Assembly (NCBI RefSeq): GCF_004023625.1
Contig: NZ_RPDJ01000015.1
Coordinates: 186,001-250,000, forward strand
Reading direction: 5' to 3'
Source of the DNA: Streptomyces cavernae
GTDB lineage: Bacteria > Actinomycetota > Actinomycetes > Streptomycetales > Streptomycetaceae
DNA: 64,000 bases
Under the pieces are notes generated by a model. That model was given only the letters and a program-made list of their open reading frames with translations. It was not told the origin of the DNA and ran no database searches. The position numbers and the translations under genes were made by a program. Numbering within the stretch: position 1 is the stretch's first letter; every line of letters starts with the position of its first letter. This document shows, piece after piece, positions 25,257 through 33,916 of the stretch.

Positions 25257-26207
25257 CTACATGTGCCGCCTGGCGAACGCCACTTGCTGGAGGTGGCTGA
25301 TGAACACCGCTTGCTCGTCGGGTCCGAGCGGAGCCAGGACGTCGGACTGGACTGCTTTCACCGGCTCCGCGAGGGCGTGCAGCGCTGTCCTCGCCGGAGC
25401 GGTGAGCCGGACCTGGGTTCTTCGCCGGTCGTTCGCCGCGGTCTCCTTGGTGACCCATCCCTGGGCGCTGAGCCGGGCCACGATGTCGGCGGTGCTCGAC
25501 GTGTCCAGCGAGGCGGCCTCGCCGATTCGGGACTGGTCGGCGACGCCCAGCTGTGCGACCGCGGCGATCAGGGCGTACTGCGGCCCGGTCACGTCGGGGA
25601 CGGCGGCGCTCCAGAGTGCGGTGTGCACCTGTTGGGCGCGGCGGATCAGGTATCCGGGGGTGGTGCGCATGAGCAGTACGCCGTCCTCGTGCTGCTGTCC
25701 GGCGACGTCGGCCTCCTCGATGCGTGCGACCCGGCCCAGTCGTTCGATGAACTCCCGGCGGTCGGAGTGGCGAAGCGGGGTCAGGATGTCTTGTTGAACC
25801 GAGCGCGCAACCTCGGTGACCTCGGCCAGCCGATCCAATGATCCGCTGGTGAGGGTCAACAGACGGCGCCGACCGTCATCCGGATGGCGCACCCGCCGCA
25901 CCCACCCTTTCCCGACAAGTCGGCTCACAACTGCGGCGACGGTCGACTTGTCCAGTGAGGCCAGCTGCCCGGCGCGCCGCTGGTCGACGTCGTCCCATCC
26001 GGCGATCGCCACCAGCGTCGCGTACTGCGGTCCCGTGAGGCTGTCGATTCGTGAGCCCCACAGCTCGGTGTGTACCTGCTGCGCCAGGCGCAGAAGGTGC
26101 CCTGGGGCGGTCGTAGGCGACACGACGGGTACCGGCGCGGGCGCTCGCCGGACGGCGCGTCCAGGGTCGCGCAACCTCACCGCTCCCGCTGAAACCGACT
26201 CGACCAC
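25257..26207 (-). CDS. Tandem MarR-domain regulator
   Basis: A 316-residue protein made of two MarR domains (about 30-165 and 173-310) that are clearly similar to each other. The matching segments are LLRLAQQVHTELWGS with IRRAQQVHTALWSA, and TGPQYATLVAIAG with TGPQYALIAAVAQ. Each has its own winged helix (QLASLDKSTVAAVVSRLVGK; EAASLDTSSTADIVARLSAQ). Ordinary MarR proteins have one domain and dimerise, so this is an internal duplication that could bind as a monomeric pseudo-dimer. I chose the GTG at 26207 with GAGCTGAGGA upstream. It lies upstream of, and on the same strand as, the gentisate operon. Confidence 0.85.
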   Translation of the reverse strand: MVESVSAGAVRLRDPGRAVRRAPAPVPVVSPTTAPGHLLRLAQQVHTELWGSRIDSLTGPQYATLVAIAGWDDVDQRRAGQLASLDKSTVAAVVSRLVGKGWVRRVRHPDDGRRRLLTLTSGSLDRLAEVTEVARSVQQDILTPLRHSDRREFIERLGRVARIEEADVAGQQHEDGVLLMRTTPGYLIRRAQQVHTALWSAAVPDVTGPQYALIAAVAQLGVADQSRIGEAASLDTSSTADIVARLSAQGWVTKETAANDRRRTQVRLTAPARTALHALAEPVKAVQSDVLAPLGPDEQAVFISHLQQVAFARRHM

Positions 26208-26233
26208 GTCCTCAGCTCCGTCCTGGTGGAAAA

Positions 26234-26247
26234 CGTACACGGAGTAT
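26234..26247. promoter_or_regulatory. Candidate operator, copy 2 (tandem MarR gene)
   Basis: CGTACACGGAGTAT lies 27-40 bp upstream of the tandem MarR start. It differs by one base from the site before the gentisate dioxygenase gene. Its ACGGAGTAT half is repeated in inverted orientation at 26307-26315. Confidence 0.5.
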
Positions 26248-26601
26248 GTCGGATTGGAGACCGAGTCCTGTCCATTGCGGACCGCTGGCGCGCAGCCGGC
26301 ACCTCGATACTCCGTAAGCATACTAATGGCCATGGGGCCTGTTGGGCAGCGATGTGGGCCACTGATGAACCTGCTGCCGGCCGGAGTCACCATTGGCGCA
26401 CAGCGCGCACCGTACCCGTCCCCGCAGGGCGTAGGCCCGCTGCCCGCCTTGCCGACCCGGGCGTTCTTGCCGCTGGTGCGTGAGGCAACAGGCGCGAGTG
26501 TCGACGGCGGCCGCACCGGCAGAGCCGGACCCGGGAGCAGCAGACCCGGATAGCAGTGCTGAGAGATCAGCCGGCCGCCCGGCCGAACTCCTCGGCACGG
26601 G
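26248..26601. other. Gene-free upstream region with inverted half-site
   Basis: No supportable gene. ATACTCCGT at 26307-26315 is the exact reverse complement of ACGGAGTAT at 26239-26247, 59 bp apart. This spacing would place the two sites on roughly the same DNA face after several turns. Otherwise nothing recognisable. Confidence 0.45.
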
Positions 26602-27531
26602 TCACGCAAGCTCTTCCTCGAAGCCCTGGCGCCACGACGGATGGCGCAGCTGCCAGCCGAGCTCGCGCTTGGCCTTGGCATTGGAGAAGCCTCGCCCCTC
26701 GGTCATCATCGTCACCACCAGTTCCCCGGCCAGGAGCCGGGCCAGCCACTTGGGGACCCGCATCGGCGGCTTCGCCCCCGCGCACGCGGCGAGACAGGGC
26801 AGCCACGCGCTGGCCGGCGCCGGTTCGTCGTCGACGATGTTGAACACACCCGTCGCGTGCTGCTCCACGGCCAGGACGGTAGCGCTCGCCGCGTCGTCGA
26901 GATGCACCCATGACATGTAGCCGGTGCCGCCCCCGACGAGCGGAAACATCCGCTTGCGCACGAGGTTGACCATGTCGTCGGTGGCGCCCGGCCCGTAGAG
27001 CCCTCCGTAGCGCAGGGCCGCGCCGCCGGCCTTGACGACCACCTCCTCGAGGTGGCGGATCGCCTCCGCCGCCGTGCGGAATTTGCCCGTCTCGAAGGGC
27101 AGCGGGTCCTTCTCGGTCTTCACCCATCCGCCCTCGCGGGTGCCGTTCCAGATGCCTGCGCTCTGCGCGACGACGTGGGACACGCCGTTCGCCTGGGCGG
27201 CGGCCAGCAGGTGGTCCGTCCCCTCGCTGCGCAGCCGGTTGGTCGTGGCAAAGAATCGATCGAAGTGCCTCATATCGGGCTTGCCGGCGTGCGCCATGGA
27301 AATGGCGGTCATCTGGTTGACGATCGCGTCCGGTCGGGCCGCGGCCACCGCCTCACCGACCGATACCGCATCCAGCCCGTCCATCACGACGCCGTCTGCG
27401 CCCAGCTGCTCCAGCAAGCCCAGCTTGGCCGCGCTCGTCGTCGTAGCCGTCACCTGGTGGCCACGAGCCACGAGCTGCGGCACCAGCCGCCGCCCCATGA
27501 CCCCGCTCCCGCCTGCCACGAACACTCGCAT
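26602..27531 (-). CDS. NAD-dependent epimerase/dehydratase family protein
   Basis: A 309-residue extended SDR. The Rossmann opening is MRVFVAGGSGVMGRRLVPQL. There are a SAGIW segment and LRYGGLYGPGATDDM, typical of atypical or extended SDRs in actinobacteria. The usual YxxxK is not obvious, so it may be an atypical SDR such as an NAD(P)-binding sensor or reductase. I chose the ATG at 27531 with GGAAGG 8 nt upstream; another ATG lies six bases earlier. No operon partners are evident. Confidence 0.82.
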   Translation of the reverse strand: MRVFVAGGSGVMGRRLVPQLVARGHQVTATTTSAAKLGLLEQLGADGVVMDGLDAVSVGEAVAAARPDAIVNQMTAISMAHAGKPDMRHFDRFFATTNRLRSEGTDHLLAAAQANGVSHVVAQSAGIWNGTREGGWVKTEKDPLPFETGKFRTAAEAIRHLEEVVVKAGGAALRYGGLYGPGATDDMVNLVRKRMFPLVGGGTGYMSWVHLDDAASATVLAVEQHATGVFNIVDDEPAPASAWLPCLAACAGAKPPMRVPKWLARLLAGELVVTMMTEGRGFSNAKAKRELGWQLRHPSWRQGFEEELA

Positions 27532-27967
27532 GGCCATCACCTTCCTTATTCCACCAGTCTGTCCCTGAATCTGGGACGAGGCATGGGGCGGCCGTATGTG
27601 ACATGGCGGGGGAGGACAGACGGGAGAAGATCGTTGGCGGCTGTTTGCCAGGTGGCAGCGGGCGGCAGGCCGCTTCAGTTGTTCGTCGAGCCGAACGGTC
27701 GGCCAGGTCCTGGTCGTGCGGGTGTCGGCGCTTGGGCAGTCTCGTCTGTGGCCGATGGCAGTAGCGGAGCTCGGGCCTTCGCCCGGGGCAGTTCCTCCGC
27801 CATCCCCGCCGGCCCCGCGGCAGTCGTGGCCGAGAACGGTGACCGCCCCGCTGCGGCGGGCTGAACCTGCCCTGCTGCATCCGTCCGCGGAAAGGGCCCG
27901 GCGGGCGACGGCCACTGCCCGGTGCCACGCTGGGTTCGTACAGGATCTGCGGAAAGGAATCACCGCC

Positions 27968-28765
27968 ATGATCACCACGGACTTCGCACCCGGTTCCCCC
28001 TGCATGCTCGATCTCGGCGCTCCCGACGTCCGAGCCGCCGCGGCCTTCTACAGCGCCGTGCTGGGCTGGGACTACCAGTCCATGGGCGAGGGGAAGGACA
28101 TGGAAGGCGGCATGTTCCGGAAAGACGGCAAGATCGTCGCCGGACTCGGCAAGCTCACCGAGGAAGACGCGCGCTCGGCCTGGATGATCTACTACAGCGT
28201 CACCGACGCCGACGCCACGACCCAAGCCGTGGAGCGCGCGGGCGGCACGGTGCGGGTGGCGCCGATGGACCTCGACGAGTGGGGCCGGATGGCGCAGTAC
28301 AGCGACCCCCTGGGTGGCCAGTTCGCCGTCTGGCAGCCAGGCACCAACAAGGGCGTCGAACTCGTGGACGAACCGGGCTCGCTGTCCTGGACCGAGCTGT
28401 ACACGAGCGACGCCGCGGCCGCCAAGGAGTTCTACGGCGGCATCTTCGGCTGGCAGTTCAGCGACATGGAACTGCCCGGCGGCGGGGGCACGTACGCCCT
28501 CATCACCCCGTCCGGACTCCCCGCGGAGCGCATGCACGGCGGCCTCATGGAGCTCCCCAAGGAGAACCTCGCCCTGGCGAGCGGACGACCGTACTGGCAC
28601 CCGGTCTTCAACGTCACCGACTGCGACGCCGCGGTCGCCACGGTCACTGAGAACGGCGGCAGCGTGCAGATGGGACCACAGGACGCGGAGGGCGTCGGCC
28701 GGCTGGCCGTCTGCCTCGACCCGTCGAACGCGGACTTCGTGGTGCTCACCCCGACCCGGAGGTGA
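27968..28765 (+). CDS. Two-domain VOC family protein
   Basis: A 265-residue protein with two glyoxalase/VOC modules. The first begins PCMLDLGAPDVRAAAAFYSA (about 11-30). The second begins LSWTELYTSDAAAAKEFYGG (about 139-158). The layout matches actinobacterial proteins annotated as glyoxalase/bleomycin-resistance or hydroxylase-like proteins of unknown role. The ATG has AAAGGAA upstream. It stands alone, divergent from the epimerase gene. Confidence 0.85.
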   Translation: MITTDFAPGSPCMLDLGAPDVRAAAAFYSAVLGWDYQSMGEGKDMEGGMFRKDGKIVAGLGKLTEEDARSAWMIYYSVTDADATTQAVERAGGTVRVAPMDLDEWGRMAQYSDPLGGQFAVWQPGTNKGVELVDEPGSLSWTELYTSDAAAAKEFYGGIFGWQFSDMELPGGGGTYALITPSGLPAERMHGGLMELPKENLALASGRPYWHPVFNVTDCDAAVATVTENGGSVQMGPQDAEGVGRLAVCLDPSNADFVVLTPTRR

Positions 28766-28950
28766 GCCCCGGCAGGCCGGGCCGACGGGCGGTCGTACCA
28801 GGCGGCCGGTTTCGCATCGAACGGCTGTTGGGCGCATACGACCAGTCGCCTGAGTCGGACGAGTGGCACCGAGGCGGAAAACAGTGACGACCCCGGAGCG
28901 CCGTGCATCGCTGCATCCCGCTCCAGCGGCACCAGCTCATGCCGCGATGG

Positions 28951-29031
28951 CGGCGTACCAGCTGTGGCGGCCAGCGCCAGCATCGCCACCGCGGCGATCC
29001 TGGTGAGCAGGTGCAGCGGGACGTGCTTCAT
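28951..29031 (-). pseudogene. Possible 5' remnant of a secreted-protein gene
   Basis: Reading MKHVPLHLLTRIAAVAMLAL and ALAATAG, this looks like a Sec signal peptide with positive N-terminus, hydrophobic core and AXA-like end. The continuation is not recognisable, and IS debris lies immediately beside it. It may be the start of a secreted-enzyme gene whose body has been deleted. Confidence 0.35.
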
Positions 29032-29077
29032 CAGGGTGCGGCCGCCGAGGGTACCGAGCGCGGCCACGGTCCACTGG

Positions 29078-29440
29078 GGCGCGTATCGAGTCGCGATCAA
29101 TATGTGGGATTCGCCTACGTGGCGGGGTCTGGACCGGTAGACCGTCTTTTGTGACGCGAGTGCAACTGACGGACAAGGAATGGGAATCATCGAGCCGTAC
29201 CTGCCGATCGGCGAGTACGGCCCGTACCCCGAGCGGCTGCGGCAGCAGTTCGAAGGCGTGATCTGGCGGTTCAGGACCGGCGGACAGTGGCGCGAGATGC
29301 CGCAGGAGTTCGGCGCCTGGCCGACCGTCCACAACCGCTTCCGGCAGTGGCGTGACGCCGGTGTCTTCGAGGCCCTGCTGGAGGGCCTGATCGCGGAAGC
29401 CGCGAAGCGGGGTGAGATCGATCTGTCCCTGGTCAGCATC
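29078..29440 (+). pseudogene. IS5-type element, left end and transposase N-terminus
   Basis: The sequence from GGCGCGTATCGAGTCG onward closely follows the left end of the complete element at 56980. It includes the transposase start and IIEPYLPIGEYGPYPERLRQ, through AKRGEIDLSLVSI, where it stops at about 29440. The transposase start region has a frame disturbance near 29178. The catalytic half and right end are missing. Confidence 0.8.
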
Positions 29441-29665
29441 GTACCGACTCAACCGCGGCGGCGACCGGCAGGCCAACCGTGCGCTGCACATGATCGTGCT
29501 GGTCCGCATGCGTCACGACCCACGCACCCGCGACTACGTCGCACGACGCACCCTCGAAGGGTTCAAGACGAAGGACATCCTCAGACGCTTCAAGCGATTC
29601 GTCGCGCGCGAGGTCTACCACGATCTCAGCAGCGGCTTCAGGAGCAGACCATCGGTATCTTCGGC
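29441..29665 (+). pseudogene. IS110-family transposase C-terminal remnant
   Basis: The strand reads YRLNRGGDRQANRALHMIVL, then RMRHDPRTRDYVARRTLEGF and CT-type end LKRFVAREVYHDL. This is the C-terminus of IS110 family transposases, where RLNRGGxRQAN and KRYIAREVY are typical. It is fused directly to the IS5-type fragment. The rest of the gene is absent. Confidence 0.75.
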
Positions 29666-29699
29666 CACTTGACGATCTACAGGAGCTGCAGAGTCAAGG

Positions 29700-30476
29700 T
29701 CAGGGCTTCAGCTCTCCCGGCCACAGGTACTCGTCCGCGGGAACCCCCTCGTCGTGGAACCAGGCCTTGAGGAAACCGGTGAGGTCCTGGCCGCTGGTCT
29801 TTTCGGCGAAGGACTCGAAGTCGGGCCAACTTGCGTAGGTGCCACGCTGCTTCTGCGGCCACTGCTTGATTATCCGGTTGAACGCGGCGTCGCCGACCTG
29901 ACGGCGCAGTGCGTGGAGCGCGAGCGGCCCCTTGGTGTACGTAGTGATCCCCGCTGCCTTGCCGGGCTGGTAGAGCCTTGGCCACCAGTCGGCGTCGTCC
30001 TTGTGCTCCTCCACCTGCTCGCGGTAGCGGGAGTCGAGATCGGTGCCGTCCTTCTCCTCGTCCCACAGCCAGGTGGCATACGAGGCGAAACACTCGTTCA
30101 GGCAGGAGTCCTCGCTGTCGGCGATGGTCACCGCGTTCGCGTACCACTCGTGGGCCTGCTCGTGGACGACCTGGTCGAGGGTCATGAACTCGGCGTTGCC
30201 TGCGCCGAGATAGACGGGCCGGGTCGCCGGCGCTGTTCCGGGCCCGTCGTCATTCACGTTCACGAAGACGTTGCCGGCCGAGGAGTAGGGGTAGGGGCCG
30301 AACTTGTCCGAGAGGAAGTCGATGATTTCCGGCAGGTGGTCGGCCAGGGGCTTGGTCGACTCCCGGAGTCCCGGTGCGTACGCGTTGACCACGGGCGTAC
30401 CGTCGGGCAGTTGCGATCGTTCGACGGTCAGGCGGTCGATGGTCACCGCGACCTGGGCGGGGTCGACGGCAGGTTC
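29700..30476 (-). pseudogene. M1-family metallopeptidase lacking its N-terminal half
   Basis: The frame ending at 29700 carries an M1 aminopeptidase catalytic region: VVHEQAHEWYANAVTI with the zinc motif HEQAH, and the third ligand in LNECFASYATWLWDE. A normal C-terminal end follows (FESFAEKTSGQDLTGFLKAW). The usual N-terminal beta domain of about 230 residues and the signal peptide are missing. Similarity starts abruptly near DPAQVAVTIDRLTVERSQLP. No good start is visible, so I treat it as a truncated gene. The divergent IclR gene begins about 160 bp away. Confidence 0.72.
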
Positions 30477-30634
30477 CGACCAGGGTTCCGGGCAAGCTCC
30501 TGGACCGATACCGTCAGGACAGCCACAGCGCGGGAAATGCCGGCGGTCCGACTCCACTCGTCCTGGGGCTCCAGGTCTGGCCCGGAGCCTGGGCCACCCG
30601 CCTGGCAGGGGTGCACGGGAAGGACGGCGAAGTG

Positions 30635-31366
30635 ATGAGCGGACGGTCACTCGGACGCGGGGTCCTCGACGGGGCCTTTGCGATCCTCGGCGCTCTGGAG
30701 GCCTCCGGTGCCCCTGTGCGCTGCGCGGAGATCACGCGCGCGACGGGGATACCGAAGCAGACGGTGTCCCGGTTGCTGGCACAGCTGGAGGTGTACGGTG
30801 CCGTGGCTCGGGTCGGCGAGTGTTTCACGCTCGGCTCCGGCCTGTTCTGCCTCGGATCGCGCTGGTCGGGGGCGCAGTTGGCCGCGGTGGGGCAACCCGT
30901 CCTGGCTGAGCTGCACCGACGGACGGGAGCGACCGTGCACCTCGCGGTCCTGGTGGACGACGCCGTTTGCTATGTGTCCAAGCTCGTGGGGCGTGACGGG
31001 GATGTTGCGCCTTCACAAGTCGGAGTCCTTCAGCCACCGGCTGGTAGCGCGGTCGGGAGGGTCCTCATCGCGGGTCTCCCTTGGGAACAGCGCAAGCGCG
31101 TACTGGGAGCCGTGACCGACCGAGAGATCGCGAAAGGCGCCCGTGCGGCCCTCGACGGGTTCACCCGCTCCGGCGTGGCTTTCGACCACGAGGAGGTGAG
31201 TGCTGGGCTGTGCTGTGCCGCTGCGCCTGTCATCGCCCGCAGCGGGTCCATCACCGGGGCGCTGTCGGTGTCTGTCCCGGCGTCCCGTCCGTTGTCTCCC
31301 TTGGCGGACCAGGTCCGTGCGTCTGCCCGGGCGCTTTCGCGGCTGAGCGACGCCGTCTCGGCGTGA
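30635..31366 (+). CDS. IclR-family transcriptional regulator
   Basis: A regulator of about 243 residues. It has the wHTH RAEITRATGIPKQTVSRL-like segment (residues about 25-45) and the IclR effector domain with VHLAVLVDDAVCYVSKLVGR and GSAVGRVLIAGLP. I chose the ATG at 30635; a GTG 24 bp upstream is possible. It is followed after about 115 bp by a nitrilase gene on the same strand, which it may control together with the PLP enzyme. Confidence 0.85.
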   Translation: MSGRSLGRGVLDGAFAILGALEASGAPVRCAEITRATGIPKQTVSRLLAQLEVYGAVARVGECFTLGSGLFCLGSRWSGAQLAAVGQPVLAELHRRTGATVHLAVLVDDAVCYVSKLVGRDGDVAPSQVGVLQPPAGSAVGRVLIAGLPWEQRKRVLGAVTDREIAKGARAALDGFTRSGVAFDHEEVSAGLCCAAAPVIARSGSITGALSVSVPASRPLSPLADQVRASARALSRLSDAVSA

Positions 31367-31483
31367 TGCGCCATGCACCGGGCCGATCGTCTTGTCACGG
31401 TCCGGGCCGGCCGGTGCCCTGCGTGTCCCGCTGAATGGGTCAGTGGCTTCCCTGACTGCGTCGCCATCGGCACTCTGGCGGGC

Positions 31484-32593
31484 ATGACCAGTGACGAGAG
31501 CACTTACAGCGGCCGGGACACAGGTTCCGGCCAGGCGAGAGTCGTTCGGACCGGAGTGGTGCAGGCCGCTGCGGTTCCGTTCGATCCGGTGGCCACGTTG
31601 GGTGTGGTGGAGCGGTGGCTGTCCGAGGCGGCCGAGCGGAACTTGGACCTTGTGGTGTTCCCTGAGGCGTTCATCGGCGGGTACCCCAAGGGATCGGCGT
31701 TCGGGGGAGTGGTGGGCGACCGCACCGCTGCCGGACGAGACGAGTTCGCCCGGTACTGGAACGGAGCCGTGGAGGTGCCCGGCCCTGTCACGGACCGCCT
31801 GGGCGAACTGGCGGCCGGGGCCCGAACGCACCTGGTCATAGGCGTCGTCGAACGGGACTTGGGCACGCTCTACTGCACGGTCCTGTTCTTCTCCGACACA
31901 GGAGCCTTCCTCGGGAAGCGGCGCAAGCTCATGCCTACCGGCGCCGAGCGGATGATCTGGGGGTTCGGCGACGGCTCGACCCTTGAGGTGCACCGTACGA
32001 AGCTCGGCCGGCTCGGGGCCGTGATCTGTTGGGAAAACATGATGCCCGCGACGCGGATGGCCATGTATGCGCAAGGCATTGAACTGTACTGTGCGCCGAC
32101 GGCGGACAGCAGGGAAAGCCACCACGCGACCATGCGTCATATCGCCATGGAAGGCCGATGCTTCGTGCTGGCGGCGAACCAGTGCCTGCGCACGAAGGAC
32201 TTTCCCCCGGACCACCCCACGCCGTACGGCGACGACCCGGAGCACCTCATATCCCGGGGTGGCAGCAGCATCATCGGCCCGCTGGGCGAGGTGCTCGCCG
32301 GGCCTGTCCTGGATGAGGAGGTCCTGCTGACCGCGGACCTCGACATGGGGCAGATCCCGTGGGCTCGCTACGACTTCGACGCCGTCGGCCACTACGCGCG
32401 CCCCGACATCTTCCGCCTCCACGTCGACACCACAAGCCGCCGTGCCGTACCGACCAGCGACAGCCTCAGCAGCGTATGTCTCTCGGACGATCTGCCGAGC
32501 GAGTCCGCCTCATCGCGTGCCGCGCCCGACGGCACGACCGACACTTCCATCCCCTCTCCGAGGCCTTCCGGCTCGTTTGGACACCGCCCATGA
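31484..32593 (+). CDS. Nitrilase family hydrolase
   Basis: A 369-residue carbon-nitrogen hydrolase of the nitrilase branch. The catalytic triad is visible: E61 in FPEAFIGGYPKG, K148 in KRRKLMPTGAERM and C182 in VICWENMMP. The GGYPKG and CWENMMP pattern matches true nitrilases, which turn nitriles into carboxylic acids and ammonia, rather than amidases. A Ser/Pro-rich tail of about 45 residues follows the core. The stop overlaps the start of the PLP dehydratase gene (ATGA), so the two are translated together. The substrate is unknown. Confidence 0.9.
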   Translation: MTSDESTYSGRDTGSGQARVVRTGVVQAAAVPFDPVATLGVVERWLSEAAERNLDLVVFPEAFIGGYPKGSAFGGVVGDRTAAGRDEFARYWNGAVEVPGPVTDRLGELAAGARTHLVIGVVERDLGTLYCTVLFFSDTGAFLGKRRKLMPTGAERMIWGFGDGSTLEVHRTKLGRLGAVICWENMMPATRMAMYAQGIELYCAPTADSRESHHATMRHIAMEGRCFVLAANQCLRTKDFPPDHPTPYGDDPEHLISRGGSSIIGPLGEVLAGPVLDEEVLLTADLDMGQIPWARYDFDAVGHYARPDIFRLHVDTTSRRAVPTSDSLSSVCLSDDLPSESASSRAAPDGTTDTSIPSPRPSGSFGHRP

Positions 32594-33552
32594 ATGCACA
32601 GCCCGTCAGCATCCCCTCCCTGGACGACATCGCGGATGCGGCCAGACGGATTGGCACCGTAGTGCGCCGCACACCCGTGCTGCAGGTGGCGGCCGGGGAG
32701 TTGGACGTGCCCGTCCCCGTTACCTTGAAGCTGGAATTCCTCCAGCACACCGGCTCTTTCAAGGTCCGCGGCGCGTCGAACGTGCTCGCCCTCCTGATCG
32801 CCGCGGAATGCGGTGCACCGGCCGCCGGCGTCTGCTGCGCTTCGGGGGGCAACCACGGGGCGGCCGTGGCCTGGGCGGCGCGCGAAGCCGGCCTGCGCGC
32901 CACCGTGTTCGTGCCCGGCTTCGCACCCAAGGCCAAGACCGACATCATCGAATCGCTCGGCGCGCGCCTGCGCCGGGTCGACGGCTTCTACGCCGATGCA
33001 CTCGCGGCCAGCCAGGACCATGCCCGGCAGGAGGGCGCCTTCCATGTCGACGCCTTTGACGATCCGCTGACGGTGGCGGGGCAGGGCACGCTCGGTCTGG
33101 AGCTCGCCGAGCAGGTACCAGAGGGGCAGCCCGTCCTGGTCGGGTGTGGTGGAGGGGGCCTGTACGCAGGGACCGCCCTGGCGCTGGCGGGGCGTAACCG
33201 CGTGATCGCAGCCGAACCGTCCTCCGCGCCCTCGCTCACAGCGGCACTGGAGGCAGGAGAACCGGTGGACGTCGAGGTCGGCGGAATCGCCGTGGACAGC
33301 CTGGGTGCCCGCCGGGCGGGCCGTATCGCCACCGCCGTCGGCCTCGCGCTCGGCATGAAAACGCTCACCGTGTCGGACGAGACCATCGCCGTCGCCCGCG
33401 AACTCCTCTGGCAGCGGCTACGTATCGTGGCCGAACCCGGCGGAGCCACTTCCCTCGCCGCGGTGCTCGCCCACTCCGACCACTTCCCGGACGGTGCAAC
33501 GGTCGTCATCTCAGGAGCCAACACAGACCTCCCGCCGAGCGTTGACTCCTGA
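32590..33552 (+). CDS. PLP-dependent threonine/serine dehydratase-like enzyme
   Basis: A 320-residue fold-type II PLP enzyme. The Schiff-base lysine is K58 in TGSFKVRGA. Other landmarks are the substrate loop SGGNHGAAVAWAA and the phosphate-binding glycine loop VGCGGGGLYAG. No C-terminal ACT domain is present, so it is a catabolic-type dehydratase or racemase relative. Coupled to the nitrilase by ATGA, it may act on an amino acid that the nitrilase produces or a beta-substituted precursor. Threonine dehydratase, serine racemase and beta-elimination activity are all possible. Confidence 0.87.
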   Translation: MNAQPVSIPSLDDIADAARRIGTVVRRTPVLQVAAGELDVPVPVTLKLEFLQHTGSFKVRGASNVLALLIAAECGAPAAGVCCASGGNHGAAVAWAAREAGLRATVFVPGFAPKAKTDIIESLGARLRRVDGFYADALAASQDHARQEGAFHVDAFDDPLTVAGQGTLGLELAEQVPEGQPVLVGCGGGGLYAGTALALAGRNRVIAAEPSSAPSLTAALEAGEPVDVEVGGIAVDSLGARRAGRIATAVGLALGMKTLTVSDETIAVARELLWQRLRIVAEPGGATSLAAVLAHSDHFPDGATVVISGANTDLPPSVDS

Positions 33553-33639
33553 GAGACCGAATCAATGTTCGGCTCAGGGTCGGTCCCGCAGTGACTGCGC
33601 CGCCGGGCACAAAGGCGCCGTAGCCAAGGCACAGCCAGT

Positions 33640-33830
33640 GTCCCTGTCGCCGGCGGGCTGCCGGGGAACACGGCACTGGAGGTGGTGGGCGGGAGGCTGA
33701 AGCCGGCCAAGCTCGGCAGGGCGGAGGAGTCCAAGCTCGTGCGCCGTTCAGGCAGATGGCCAGCGGCATGCTGCCGAAGGTCGGCTTCCCGGAGCTGATG
33801 CTGGAGGTCACCGAGCTGCTCGTTCGGAGA
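33640..33830 (+). pseudogene. Possible transposase fragment
   Basis: The strand reads LPGNTALEVVGGRLKPAKLG, then in another frame MASGMLPKVGFPELMLEVTE. The second piece resembles the middle of actinobacterial Tn3 transposases. No complete frame exists. The assignment is tentative. Confidence 0.35.
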
Positions 33831-33916
33831 AATCTTACCCACAGATATGGACGCCGCGTTCATTACGTGCTTATATGTACGTGTCGTTCATTTGCTGGAC
33901 CGGAAGGAGAACAACC

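Noticed and set aside
28432..29439. Long minus-strand frame joining a signal-like segment to VOC antisense
   Set aside because: The part opposite the VOC gene has no motif. Only the signal-like scrap at 28951-29031 was kept, with low confidence.
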